64,000 bases of DNA. It comes from Yamagishiella unicocca (Eukaryota > Chlorophyta > Chlorophyceae > Chlamydomonadales > Volvocaceae). The position numbers and the translations under genes are program-made. Below, in pieces: positions 21,670 through 34,198 of the stretch; position 1 is the stretch's first letter; every line of letters starts with the position of its first letter. The notes beneath the pieces were generated by a model. The model did not search any database and was not told the DNA's origin. It saw only the letters and a program-made list of their open reading frames with translations. The stretch spans positions 248,001 to 312,000 of the forward strand of contig BDSL01000017.1 in the NCBI GenBank assembly GCA_003116995.1, in the 5' to 3' direction.

Positions 21670-24600
21670 TCGATTCCACCAGACGACGAGCACGTTCGCA
21701 TCATCACTGCAGTTACTGCCGGCCGCTGATCGGAGCTCGCCGCCTCCCATGGGTGCAGCCCAGCTGCATCCGCGGTCACTGCCGGCGGATCGTCGAAAAC
21801 CTAACCGAATAGTTAGAAACCTAACGGTCGTAACCGGCGGCCCACATGTCATGGCCGCCTGGGACATAACACGCGCTGCAAGGCGGGCCGCCGCCTCTTC
21901 ACTGCTGGTGCATCCTCGGCAGCAGACCGCTGCTCCCTGCTCCACACACAAAAGAGTTGACGAGAGGTTGCGGTGAAAGCCGTACGCGTGGCCTGTCTAG
22001 GTTTCTGGTACGGCATATATATCGTCTTTTGTCGTACTTTCTTGCTGACATGACGGTACGATGGGGTCCCTGGAGCACGCACGTGGCGTCAACAGTCTCA
22101 TACTCTGCAGTGATGAGATGGGCGTTCGGAACTACATGTGGCCACCACCGTCTAGTGCCACCACGCACCGTATATAATAGTGATGCCGTACGAGTTTTGT
22201 AGAGGCGACGTGGCGGCTGCGAGTGGCGCCGTACACGTGATTACATCATACAGCGTTGAGCTGCTTCTGTTGCAGCGGAACTTCTATCTGCCGCCTCGTT
22301 GGTGGTGGTGGTGTTTCGTCGCGCGAGGCTAACAGCAGATATATAGGAGGCCACAAGATGCTGTCGAACCCAGGCTGGCTGGTGTGCATGGTACATAAGA
22401 AGATCAGCTGCTGGGCGATTTCGGTGGAACCTCTGTACGTTCTGTGGGGGCCTTGTGCATGAGCGTCACGGATCAGAGGGAACATGGCTCAATACCGCGA
22501 CGCCGGGGCGTCGCCTCGAAATAATTACTGCTGGGAGCATTGCTGCTCGATTCGTTTCCTTTTATGGACCCGCCGGAAGGCGTCCGCCGGAAGGCGGCCA
22601 GTCGGTGCACATATGGCCAGGTTCGTTGGGCGAGTGAGGCGGCAGCTGCACTGTCGTACTTTGAAACAAATAATTGGAGGTGAGCTGGGGCGGCGTGGTC
22701 GTACAGTACCCGCTGAGTAGAGCTGGCGTAATCTGTATAGCTAGCTAGGGTGCAGTCGTGTTAGGTGTGTGACAAGCAGTCCTAACAGTACCCGTCAGAC
22801 AGGTCACGGGATATCGTTTGGCCATCCAAGGTTGATGGCTGTCCTAAATTCCTAGGTAGGGTTGTGACCAGGTCTTATGCTTGTAGCAGAGCTGCAAACC
22901 TAATAAATGCTGCGCACTGGGATCGCGGTCATTGCGTGGAAGCGTTGGCCCCAGAGGCCGAGCGCATTGATAATTGGCGAGGGGTCAGGGATGGACTTAT
23001 TGTTGGGAACTCCAGGGGGGGCCCTGCTCGCCGCTGGGGTGTGTGCATATGTGTATGTGCGGTCTTTATTTGGTGGCAAGTTGCCTCATATATGGCTCCG
23101 CTCGTCATCACCGCCGCCGGCCTTCGCACGCACACGGGGGGACATACGCGTGTCCGTACATACGCGTACTTGATTTCGAAATTGCCGTGGCCAGCTGGCT
23201 GGCCCTGAGGTGGCGTGTGCGCATACCTATGTACACTTGTACATAGCCGGGAGCACCCGATTCGGCCCGCAGGCCACCTGGATGGGACACGCGGCAGTAC
23301 TTTGTAAACACTGGTCGCTAGGAGCCGAGCGGTCGCTTGTTTCCGCAACACGTCCTCGTGCGTCTCTTTCGGTGTCAGGCGATGCGCCCGATGGCCCACT
23401 GTAGCAGTTACTGCCCTCGTGCTTGCTGTTTCGTTGCTGGTGTTGCAAATACGAGGATCAGCACCTAGGGTCCCTACGTACGCCCTAGAGCTCCTGTTCC
23501 AACCAGCAACAGCAAGGCGAGGCTGCTCCTGACGGGCTCGGTGGACCGTGGACGGGCCACACCGCACCGTGCCAACCCCCCTCGGTTTCCTCTCATCCCT
23601 TCCTCTCCGCTCTCCGATGCATGTTGTGTCCTCGGGTGTCGTCGCTACCCGAGCGCAAATCGCATGTAGCGCCGCAGCACCCCACCGGAATCCAAGGATC
23701 CCACTCCCTTGGAAGTGCGTCTTTGCCAGTTGACGCTGTTTGCCGTGCTGTTTGATTTAGAGAGCACCACCGGTAGACTAGCTTCGGGCAAGGGCCCCGA
23801 CAAGCATCGTTTTTGCAATGGTTTAAAAACCAATGCGTGGAGCCCGGGGGTGCGCTGCTCGTAGGTAGCCATGCATGGCCTGTTCCGTCTCAAAACTCGC
23901 GTGCCGGGCATCCTCGATGGACCGAAGGCTTGGAGCCTTGGCACATGCGTTTCGAGGAGCGTAGGTGCCTTGGCCTGTGCCTGCCATGCCCTGATGCATT
24001 ATTTGATCACGTGATCGCATGGAACCCGCTTGCGTGGCTGTCTAACTTCGTGTAGGCCCACCTGCTGCGTCCGCACACCAGCCACTACATTGCGTGTTGT
24101 GCATAGCCGGTAGCGTGTTTCTGCGAGAGAAGAGGCGCAGGAGGTTATGGCTGACCAGGGCTGACGTCCAGCCAGTCCACCTCAAAACATGGTCACCGCA
24201 ACCCAGTGGCGCCGTTCCGAAGATGGTGTACATTTATGTCGTTGCGTGCGTTTCCCGATGCAAAAAGGATGCCAAGGCAATTATGTAATCCCACTTCAAA
24301 GTTGTCACATTTGGGCCCTGGGAGCGGCACGAGGAGCAAGGACATCGGAGCAAACACCAACCAACAAACTGAGTTAGCAAAAGCGTGTATGAAAGTGCGA
24401 CACAATCAATGAGCTGGCGCTACACGTTGCGAGTATTGGTATACAGCGCGTGCCTATGCGTCTTGCCACAGGGTGACACATTGCGCACGCGCAAGGTATC
24501 GACCTGTTAACATCCCCTACTGTTAACATCCTCTCTGCTTCGCGACCCATTGTAACGTGTATATCGTAATAAAGCCTCGAAACTTTATATTACTTCTGCT

Positions 24601-26188
24601 ATTCTGGGTGCTTGGTAAGAAAACACGAAAACATGCTCATCGGTCATAGCGTCGGACGACGTGGGGTCCATGCGAGAAGCCTTTCACATATTTCTTTGTT
24701 TCGCATATTTCTTTGTTTATTTATTCCGGATCCTGTTGGCGTGTCTGACTTGTGCTGTCTGGCTGCCAGGACCTGTCACGACCTGTCTCGATCGACCGCC
24801 CCGGCTGGGTGACTAGGAAACTGGACTGACGGAATAACTAGACTTAACAAAAATAAGATTGACATCATCAACCAGATTGACAGCGGCCACCAGGGTTTCT
24901 TAACGAGCCAATGCGTGCAAGCGGTCACACGCACGCACATCAATAACCGTTGAGCCACTCGGGCAACACTAGACGTTGCTAATGTGGTTTGAAATCAATT
25001 TTTTTATTATGGATCAAGCAAACACTCGTGACTGAGTTCCTCCAAACGGGGTGAGTGCGCCCGGAATTCAGTCGCCCGCTGGATGGGCCGAGTCATATTG
25101 GAACTCCGCAGGTCTCCGTGTAATTTGCCTTCCATTAGATGTATGGGTAATGCTAGTATCATTCGATTGCATGACGTAAGCTGACTGGGAAGCCGGAACA
25201 TCCCGAACTTCTCTGTGTCGTACAGTGCAACTGGACCCCTTTCATTCGTCCTGCTAGTCGCCGCGTCAGCCACATAGGTCGCCGGTCTTCCTTGGAATCT
25301 CTCCCATTACGTTTGGCCAGAAAATTGCTGTGCTGGGTGCGTGAATCCTTGGACCATCGTAATGATCGTCCAACATCGAAAGCAGGGGTACCGTACCCTG
25401 CTGGTGGGCCGAACGTAGGCTGACTCGGCACAAAGACGGGAATTGCTACCCTATATAAGGCAACCTGATACTTAGCCAGAGAACAATTACTTCATAATCA
25501 TACCAGAGCGTTGACACAAATCTTCTGATAGCACAAGGAATTGGTAGGTCGGGATGGCTCGAATGCTTCTGGAGTATTGTAATATGCCATTACTGACCCC
25601 TGGACGTGAAAATCATATTCCATTCCAAGGATCGCTGAGCGCTTGTCGACATGCTTATTGTGCCCTGTGACCGCCTTAACAATATTTGCCTACCTTTGTT
25701 TTCCAGACCAGGAAAATAATCCCTTTCCGTTCAACCGTGCGTGTATGCCTTGCGCCATTTCTGCGACGCAGGGGAAGGCGCTAGGCATTTCGGAGGAACC
25801 TAGCCTCTTAAGGTGAGCAATCCGTTGGCGCAGCACGTGCCATGACGGCCAGCAAGACTAAAAATAGTAAGCCGTTATGCATCGTGATTGCTTCACGACT
25901 ACGCTGCAGTAAGCTTGCAACGCCGCCAAGCAAGCCGACAACGGAGCGACGAGTTGACTGATGCCCTAGATGCATACATGCATCTTGTTACTGCTTCATG
26001 CCATTGCATTCCTTAAGCCATATTGACATAGGTCATGCTTTCTGTTGCTTCCCTGGTGTTCCCACTTGCCAGGAATAAAATCAACTGGGTGACCGACAGC
26101 CCTACCCCATACACCAACGTTAGTGTGCAGCTCTTTGTAAAACTTTATATAAGTACTTTGCTACCCTTGGTGGTACATCGCGACGCAA
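21670..26188. other. Intergenic region between tandem copies 1 and 2
   Basis: No exon chain or recognisable protein motif. The region is less GC-rich than the genes. It contains a short copy of a dispersed repeat at 23369-23424 (GATGCGCCCGATGG followed by CCCACTGTAGCAGTTACT) and a promoter-like TATATAAGG at 25452. Confidence 0.5.
25452..25466 (+). promoter_or_regulatory. Candidate TATA box of tandem copy 2
   Basis: TATATAAGGCAACCT is identical to the block at 33992-34006 upstream of tandem copy 3. Here it is 737 bases before the ATG rather than 207, because about 420 bases (25735-26156) are present only in this copy's 5' region. Confidence 0.55.
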
Positions 26189-29100
26189 ATGGCGCTTGCT
26201 ATTTCGCTTCTCATAAGCTCGCTTTTGGTCGCTGTCACTGGTAGGTGCGATGATCCCGGTGCGGAGCGCTGTTAGTAGTTCAAACAAGTGTCTGATGCAT
26301 GCAGTTTTGCACTGCTGCTGTTATCATTTCGTCTCTGCTGGCACCGGTATGATGTACATCGCCCGGCCGCGGAACTACGAAGCTTGCCGTCTTTGATGGA
26401 AATCATGCTTACAAATCATGCTTACAAATAGAATGGGGGATTCGAATATTGAGGGCAATCGCCTGGATCGCGTAAATAAGGTCCTATGCTCGTGTGTTGT
26501 TGACTTCCCCCTGCCTACCATGTGGCTGCGCCTTCACTTCGGCGCTATAACTCGTCATGCTACTCGCATTCTCGCGCACCCTGCACCCGATGGGTACTTC
26601 GCGGTCTCCTCCGCACCAGCCACGCACCCGCGCGCTAGCTGTTGTGTCACAACTAACCCAGCGCCCCTTCCGTCGTACGCTCGTCCATCCATCCCGTCCA
26701 TCCCAGCTGGCAGCCAGCAGGGCAGCTGCCCCCTCACGTATGAGCCCGTCGTGGACCCCCGGAGCGGACTGCCCTTCTACAACGACTGCCTGGCGCGACT
26801 GCAGCTCCCCTCCGGCAGCCGCCTGCTCCGCCGCAGCGCGCTGGAGGCGGTCAGCAGCGGCCGCCAGCTCAAGGCCGCGACCGAGCCCGCCCTGGCCCCC
26901 TCAACCCAAGACTACATGCGACTGCTGCCGCCACCGGCTGCGGCTGCAACAGATGGTGAGGCAACACATGCAAGCTAGCTGCTGGTGTACCTGTACCCGA
27001 TACCGGTAACTGTACATTGTACATGCATGTATCTTTACCTGCGACTAAGCTGTGTACTGCCGGGCTGACTCGCCCAGGCCTCTGCCTATGAGCTCTTTGG
27101 GGACTTCCCTCAAAGCCTCAGGTCCTGTCCGTCCCGACACCCACGCATACTGCTGCCTCTATCTGTGTTGCCTGCTCAGACGTCGTGGACATGGCAACCG
27201 TGACCAGGTTCGCGGACGACGGCTTCTTCTACGTTGGCCGGCCCGGCTTCCTGGAGGGAGCCCCGACAGCAAAGAACACAGAAACGTAAGTCGTCGCACA
27301 GTACGGCATGGAGACTACTGGCGGGTTGCGGGCCCAGCCACGCCTGGGTTGCTGGTTGCTGCCTTGAGGCCAAGTACTCATGTGCTGTTGACTGGTCTAT
27401 CTAGCGACCATAACTCTCCGGATATGGATGCGAACCCCTCCGTAGGAGCAAGTTCCATTTGCCTCCTCACGTAATGCACGTCGCTGCCATGCTTGCAATC
27501 TGCGCTAGCCTACTTCATCCGTACCGTCATCGCCACCGTACTGACCGGTATCATCAAGCCTAGCTACACCCGTAAAGCACGCCCATGCAAGCGCCCTCCC
27601 CCCTACCTGCTTGTCTTCCTTCCCGGCCCTCGTCACCTCCCCCCTACCTGCTTGTCTTCCCTCCCGGCCCTCGTCACCTCCCCCCTACCTGCTTGTCTTC
27701 CCTCCCGGCCCTCGTCACCTCGCTCAACCGCAGGTCGCGAGGCGAGGCTGCCCCCACCTCCGTGGACGGCACCCGCGTCTCCCTCCGCGTCACCTACCCC
27801 GAGGGCGACATGTACATGAAGATTTGGAGGAGCGAGGAGCTGCAGCGCATGACCGCATCTGCAGCCGGCGCGGAACCTTTGTTGGGGCCGTCCATCCCCG
27901 AGGCCGAGACAACAACAGATGGTGCAGCTGCCTCTGCTGCTGCCACTGGCGGCAGCCACCGCCTTTCCCGCCGCCTCGCCTTGGGTAACGCGCCCGCCGC
28001 GATTCGAACGGAGGTCACTACCATGTCGTTTCCCTACAGCGCCGTCTCCTACATGAACTTCCTGCGGGGCACCACCTCCTCCTGGTGCAGCGCCGCCCTG
28101 GTGGGCACCACGGGCCGCCTGGTCCTCACCGCCGCCCACTGCCTCTACAACTTCGACCCAATCTCCGGCGCCGGCAAGGGCTACTACCAGTCATTCTTCG
28201 TGACCCCCGGCATGTACCGCAAGAACGGCACTGTAACGTCGCCGTACGGCCGCCACCAGGGCGGCCTAGCGGAGGTGATGGCGCAGTGGATGCTCAAGGT
28301 AGGGAAGGCCGGATTCGGGATTTAAGGTTTTGTGGCCAATTTATACGCGAGGCTGATGCGCGCCACTGGACCGACGTCGTGAGGTGATTCTGAAGTCTTG
28401 AGCCGCAGATGTTGTGTGTGTGGGGACCCACTTCCCATGTGGCATGGGCTGTAGTACATTACTCATCAGGCATGGAGTCCCTAAACATCAGGGCATCTTG
28501 ACATGTGGCTCTTACAACGGCCCCCTACCTGGATATGAGGAGCGGCCGCAGCTTTCGCTATTTGCTGGCTGGCTGCAGCGGCGTTAGTGGGATAGACGGT
28601 TAATGGAACAAATGGGAATGGGATAATTGGGTGCGTATTAATGGGATAGATGGGCTAACGGGATATAGATGGGCTATTCGGATAATTAAATGGTGCGACA
28701 ACTCGCTGATCCCCTCCGCTCTGCCGCCTCCCTGCCACACGCATCCGTACGACATTCAGGGCAATTTCGACTACGACATCGGGCTGCTGCGCCTCAACTA
28801 CCACTTCACCAAGGCCGGTACCCTGGGTCTCATGAACGCCACTTGCTCCCGGAAGGCTGTCCCCCTAACCACCGCCGGCTACCCAGGTACGTTACCGTAG
28901 CTTCCACCGCCCGCCGTGTTAAAAGGAAGGGACGGACCCGGATCGTGTGCCCTTTGTTGCTAGGATAGTTAATGGGCCGTTGGTTTGCTGCCAAGTGGGG
29001 ATACGTTGCCGAACGTTAGCTCGCTGCCACATGGTTCGCTGCCATCTCGCTGCCGCTGATGCACGAAGGCACATACCAGCAGCACTACTACCCAATGTTT

Positions 29101-30524
29101 TGGGAAGGCGCATGCCGGGAAAGGCGCCTTGCTGTACGGCATTGCGCAGGCTTGCTAACCAATCGCGCGCCGATTCCCCCCAATCCGCACGCTGTCGAAA
29201 ATGGCCTGCCAGACGACACGGGCGCTATTGGCTCCATGTGGAAGCAGACCTTCAACTCAACCATGGACGCATGCTCCGGCAATGTCGCCCAAAAGGGCAC
29301 GGACTACACCTTCGCCACCGGCCAGGACGGCTCGCCCATCTGGACATCCAACAACGCAGTGCGCTTCGTGATGTCCGGTGCCAATGCAGTGCCCATCACC
29401 CCCACCTACTATAACTGGATGCTCGACTTCACCTCCCGCAACATCATGTGAGTGCTGCTGCTGGTGCCGCTAGCTCATATTGGTTATTGGAAACACGACA
29501 TCTCACCAGCAAACAGCAACACCGCAAGGATTTCCAAGCACGTCCCCGTGCAAACACTTTGTACTCCAGGGCAACACCTGCCTACCGGGATTTTTGCAGA
29601 ACTCTTCACTTCCTTTGCCCTACCTCCTCCTTTCCTGACATCGTCTCGCCTGCCACGCACTCCGCTTTGACTACCTGTCCTTGCAGAAACCTACCTCGCC
29701 TGCGGCTCACCGCCGGCTCTGACCTGTACCTCAAATGTGACCTGACGACCCTGCTCTGTGTCGGCTCCAAGATCAAGGCTGAGGCCACGTCCTTCTTCGC
29801 TCACCCAGTTGGAGGCGTGCGGAAGTGGGCCCTTCGAGTACCCGACCGGTCCCTGTGCCTAACCGTCACCAACCCAACCGCCACCCCAGCAGCCGTCAAC
29901 CTGTAAGTGTTCTGGCGGATGGACAGCGTACGTGCGCAACTAGCCAACCAGCTAGCCACGGCCAATTACTAGCTGCCTTAAGTAGCTAGATACAACTCTC
30001 CTAGCTGCCTGCTACCGGCCTAGCTAGCCAGCAGCTAGATTGTCGCCTGCTGCTCACGCGCACCAGATTTTGTTTTTGCGTGCGAAGGGTTGCGACCTTG
30101 CAAGCCGCTACTGCGATTGCATTCGATGATGCCATGTTCCTTCTGCTGGGCTCACCGCCCCCTTTCCCACCGCTACCGCTGCCATACACACACAAGCGCA
30201 CCGTGCAACATCCCCGCGCACATACATCCCTCTTCCTCACCCGTCTGCCCCCCCTCTGCACCGCCCCCCCGGCCACTTCCCTCCACCCCATCCACACAAC
30301 CCATCCACGCACCCAGTGCCGCCTGCAACGAAGACCAGAAGTTCAAGTTCAATGCCACCGCTCTGTGGAACTCGGTGCCGTACACCACGTACATGACTCT
30401 TGCTCGCTCCGATACCGGCGGGCTGCTCAAGTGGGCTGGCGACGGAGTCACCCCCACTGCGGACTCTCCCGCGTCTTGCTCCGGAACCCCCGAGTGCACA
30501 TGGAGGCTGATTCCCGTCATCTAA
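26189..30524 (+). CDS. Secreted V8/trypsin-like protein, tandem copy 2, about 585 aa
   Basis: Exons: 26189-26240, 26707-26955, 27180-27285, 27734-28298, 28760-28886, 29213-29447, 29687-29902, 30317-30524. Structure and phases match copies 1 and 3. The signal peptide is MALAISLLISSLLVAVT and the Kazal-like CPLTYEPV motif is kept. Peptidase core: LVLTAAHC (His271), YDIGLLRL (Asp330) and GQDGSPIW, with Asp405 at the expected Ser. Exon 3 lacks the DEQPK ending seen in copies 1 and 3. The GDK segment after GYP is replaced by DDTGAIGSMW. The linker (GAEPLLGPSIPEAETTTDG) is nearly the same as copy 3, and intron 4 shares GGGATAGATGGGCTAACGG repeats with copy 3, so copies 2 and 3 look like the younger pair. 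Likely secreted; function unknown. Confidence 0.85.
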
Positions 30525-31189
30525 TCATCAAGCGCAATGCCCCATGAGATGGGAGATCTTCGCTGGCGTCACTGGTCGGATGCCAATGATGGAGATCTTC
30601 GCTGGCGTCATTGGTTGGATCCCAATAATGCTGCCGGCCAGGCCCCGCCGTTCCACGGACACTTTGTTGTGGTAGATGGGTTGAACGGTTTACTTTGTTG
30701 GCCGGCCGAATCGTTGCGAAAACTTAACCGCTGCTGGATTGGCCACATGAGCTCATATGCTGTGTGTCGCAGCTCGTGCAGCAGCGCTGCGTAAGTGCTG
30801 CCGCTCCTAATTGTTGATGCTCGCAAAGCACCCGCTGCCCTTTTGACGTGACATGGAGTGTGGTCGTACGACACGCTCCAAACGGCGGTGCTGCGCATAC
30901 AATAGTGAGGATCTTAGTGTACAAAGGTTACCGCGTGTCGTTTATAATGCGGTCCCGTGCGTGCTGGTGTCAGTGCGGTGCCTGGGACCGGCGGCTCGCC
31001 ATCCATAATCGGCGACGGAGAGTGAGAAGAGGTCCCTCATCGGGCGTGACATAAAATAAAAACGGACCGGGCCCCGTCACCGTGGCGTGCCATGAGGGCT
31101 AACCGTGAAATGCCTAGATGGCATGGTAGCAAGCAAGAGCGGCTGCAGGGAAGCCCGTGGCTGGACCAGGCTGTCCGCCCATGTGTCTC

Positions 31190-31280
31190 CTCCCCTGCCG
31201 CAACGGCGGCGAAGCAGCGAGCGAGGGGTGTCGAACCCAGGTGTGGTTTGCTTGATGGCTAGCAATCAAGCACATTACCC
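31190..31280 (-). repeat. tRNA-like SINE remnant
   Basis: Read on the minus strand there is a stem GCTTGAT/ATCAAGC with loop TGCTAGCC, then CACACCTGGGTTCGACACCCC, which contains a perfect Pol III B box (GGTTCGACACC). There is no clean acceptor stem or A box, so it is not an intact tRNA gene. A tRNA-derived SINE is the best guess. Confidence 0.35.
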
Positions 31281-32036
31281 GTAAGTTGTTGTGTTTTAGA
31301 TACGTTATGGCTGTCACGCCACACGTGCGCATTCGGCGTTTAGTTAGCTGGTGGTACAGCCCCAAGCGGGGCCGTTACGATAGCTTGTTGAATAAATTCC
31401 AATAACTCGCGGGCAATGCTGACCTGCTTGCATGGACAGTCTCTGACGGACGGTGGATACAGGGCGCGTGGCTCGACGCACCGAGAGCAGGCCGAAGCTG
31501 TCGTACTGAAGAGAGGCTGAGGCTGTCGTACATGCAGTGTTTATCGAGGTTGTGGGCAGGTGCATACTAGCCAGCGAGCGTGTGAGGGCTGGCTTCTGGC
31601 CGCTTACTACGCAGAATGCAGAATGCAGAGCTCGGCCGTCGGCTAGATCTTAATGGTCGTTCAGGTGTCGACTATCGATGGCCGAGGGCTACTGCTGTAT
31701 CACATACAGCAGCAAAGCCAACACAAATAAGCATTGCATGCTGAGCGGGTGAGCCCCACCTGGATCGGGCACACAAGCGATCCTGGATACATAAATGAAT
31801 TATTGCTGGATGTGGGTGGTTAGCTGTTACTGAGGTTCCGCCAGGTTCCCCCTCGCTAGCTGCCGCTCTTCTACTTGGCGTTGTTTTGCCGTGGAGTGAC
31901 GGATGCGGTAGACAAAACGTACGGGGACCGGCGACCTTAGTAAAGGTTGGTTCACCCGGGCCCTGCAAACCATGTCGATGTCGTACATACACATACACGC
32001 TAACACGTCCGTCCTGTTAGCTGGCTGCGCCTCCAT

Positions 32037-32222
32037 CTATCGCTGGGTGGCACACTGGCAGTAGTAACTGTTACGGTGGGCCCCAGACCAGAAGGTTGAG
32101 CCATCGGGCGCATCGCCCTGACACTGGTATCGGATATATCGGATTACACATATTCGCCCCGCTCCCCATGCCGGGAAAGCGTTGTAAGGACCACTGTCAT
32201 ATGATTGCCAGGGTGTTGGCAC
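32037..32222 (-). pseudogene. Possible fragment of a secreted-protein gene (DGSTFWSG motif)
   Basis: An open frame on the minus strand reads WQSYDSGPYNAFPAWG and CQGDAPDGSTFWSG with closely spaced Cys and Tyr residues. Shorter related segments occur at 1719-1778 and 32820-32870 on the plus strand and around 23377. No flanking exons were found, so this looks like a dispersed gene or transposon fragment. Family not recognised. Confidence 0.3.
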
Positions 32223-32444
32223 CCTACAACTGTCGTGTAGCCACGGTGCGTTCGATTTAGCAGTGTAGCCTGTAACTGCCTACCTGCGCATTTCAATCCG
32301 CCGCGAGTTCGGGCCTTATTGCAGCAGACTGCAGTGTCATACGAGAGAGCTGCGCAATGAACAAACTATGTGACGGGTGTTCATCCGTTATGTGCGGGCA
32401 GCAAGTCTGTCGAGACTGCCCGCGGTGGCGGATGTGGTTCCCTT

Positions 32445-32528
32445 GGCCTGCGGTCCACCGGCAGCAGGCGGGCTACGTATCACAGAGGCCTGCGGTCCAC
32501 CGGCAGCAGGCGGGCTACGTATCACAGA
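32445..32528. repeat. 42-bp tandem duplication
   Basis: Two perfect copies starting GGCCTGCGGTCCACCGGCAG, at 32445-32486 and 32487-32528. Confidence 0.9.
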
Positions 32529-33991
32529 GGCACTCCGTGTGCGCCTGTGGTGATGAGGTCCCTGACTGCCGACAGCCCTACTGGCCAAGCGCTACTGGAA
32601 ACGAGTTGAGAAGCAAGGCCGCGACCCCCTACCTCTCAGCGGGCTCCAGCGCAGCGATTCGAAATCGGTACGCGAGTGCTGCGTCCAATTTCTCGCATGC
32701 GATTCCGGCGGTCTCGCACGGGGATTACCGTTTTGTCTAGCTCAAGACTTTATAATGCGCAGTCTGGAGACGAAAAGCGACCATAGTGGCCCGCTTTCGG
32801 CCTGTAATAACACAAACACATGGTTCTACCTCTTGGTCTGGAACCCACTGTAACCGTTACAACAAACAAAAGTTCGACACATAGGGCCCTTCTCTCACCG
32901 ACATTTATATCGTTCAAAGAATCCGCGAACGGGACACTGACACTGAACTCAGGAAGACACACACCAGATAAACAACGGGATATAGCTTCGCTGATAAGCG
33001 GACAGTAAACACCACAGCGCCCCACCTTGCATGATTGCACCTGTTTGTGCGGCACTCTGTTCCCGCCAAGTGCCAGGGAGAGGACGACCGACCTACGACC
33101 GCACTCGTACGTCGTACCACGACACGGCACGGGGGCCAAAACGAGCCTTACTACAACTCAACCGAAGTTGAACTGAAACGCTAATGACTATTAATGGTTT
33201 GGACGGTAATTTGTTGATGACGGTGAAATGACGTGACAGCAGGAGGTCAACCCGTCTGCCCCTCCCCCTCCCGTGCTGTCCGCTCTCCCATCGCTCACCA
33301 CCTCCCCCAGTTCTCCAGCTAGCGCCCAAAACCAGTTCCGTGAAACGGTTCCTTGCGTCGCGCAGGGTCCTCGCTCCCTCACGTCTCGCCGCAGCCGATT
33401 TAGCTTAAACGTCTGTCAGGGTTTTTTCTGGCATCCACGGGTCTTCTTCGAAACCCCCCGCTCCCGTGGGTCTTGCTTGGGCCCGGGTGGGCCCCAGTGG
33501 CCAATAACACCACCTTGAATCACGGCCTTTACATCCAACAAAAAAGCCGCTACTACACGCCAGCACGGCGCCTGGAAAGCACGCCACCCGGCCCTATTGC
33601 CACGCCCCCGCTCGAATGCCTCCGGCCTGCTTCCTGCCAGCACAAAGCCAATGGACGCGCTCAAGTATAGCACTGCAAACTCTTATACCGGTATTGTCCA
33701 GCAAGATTTACCTCGACACGTATGCAAGTTAAGCGTCAAACAGTTCTCATAGCGCGCCCTTCTTTTCATAAAACTCACCGACTTCATGCATGCTTCATGT
33801 ACCGGTACACCCTAACGGCGGGCTACGTCACTCTAGTTGGGAGACTCGCCAGTTGCGCCCATAGCTCTAACATACAGCCTCATACTAGTGGTTACAGCCA
33901 TCGTTACGGCATTGGCTTGGATCTTTAATTTGTAGCCAGCCCCTGTACGTACAGTGGGTCACTAAACGCCGCGCCCCAACCGTTGCGACCG

Positions 33992-34006
33992 TATATAAGG
34001 CAACCT
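33992..34006 (+). promoter_or_regulatory. Candidate TATA box of tandem copy 3
   Basis: TATATAAGGCAACCT lies 207 bases upstream of the ATG, and the same 15 bases occur upstream of tandem copy 2. Confidence 0.6.
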
Positions 34007-34198
34007 TGCACACGCATAATGTCATTTACTAAATGACCATATCATTGCGTTATAACAGGGAGTTTCTGAAAGCACAAGCTTCCAGCTAATTGGTCTAACT
34101 AACCTACTGTTAGCTTCTGATGTGAGCAGGCATTCGTCTATCGTGAATCCCATTTCCGTTCAAAGGGTTGCTACCCTTGGCGGCACACTGCGACGCAA

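Larger units (their letters stand above)
30525..34198. other. Intergenic region between tandem copies 2 and 3
   Basis: No complete gene seen. Holds a tRNA-like repeat remnant (31190-31280, minus), a 42-bp tandem duplication (32445-32528), two copies of a repeat whose translation reads DGSTFWSG or DGSTSWSG, and a short dispersed motif at 33421-33458. Confidence 0.5.

Noticed and set aside
22355..22380. Second B-box-like GGTTCGACAGC on the minus strand
   Set aside because: No tRNA-like stems around it and the last bases differ from the B-box consensus.
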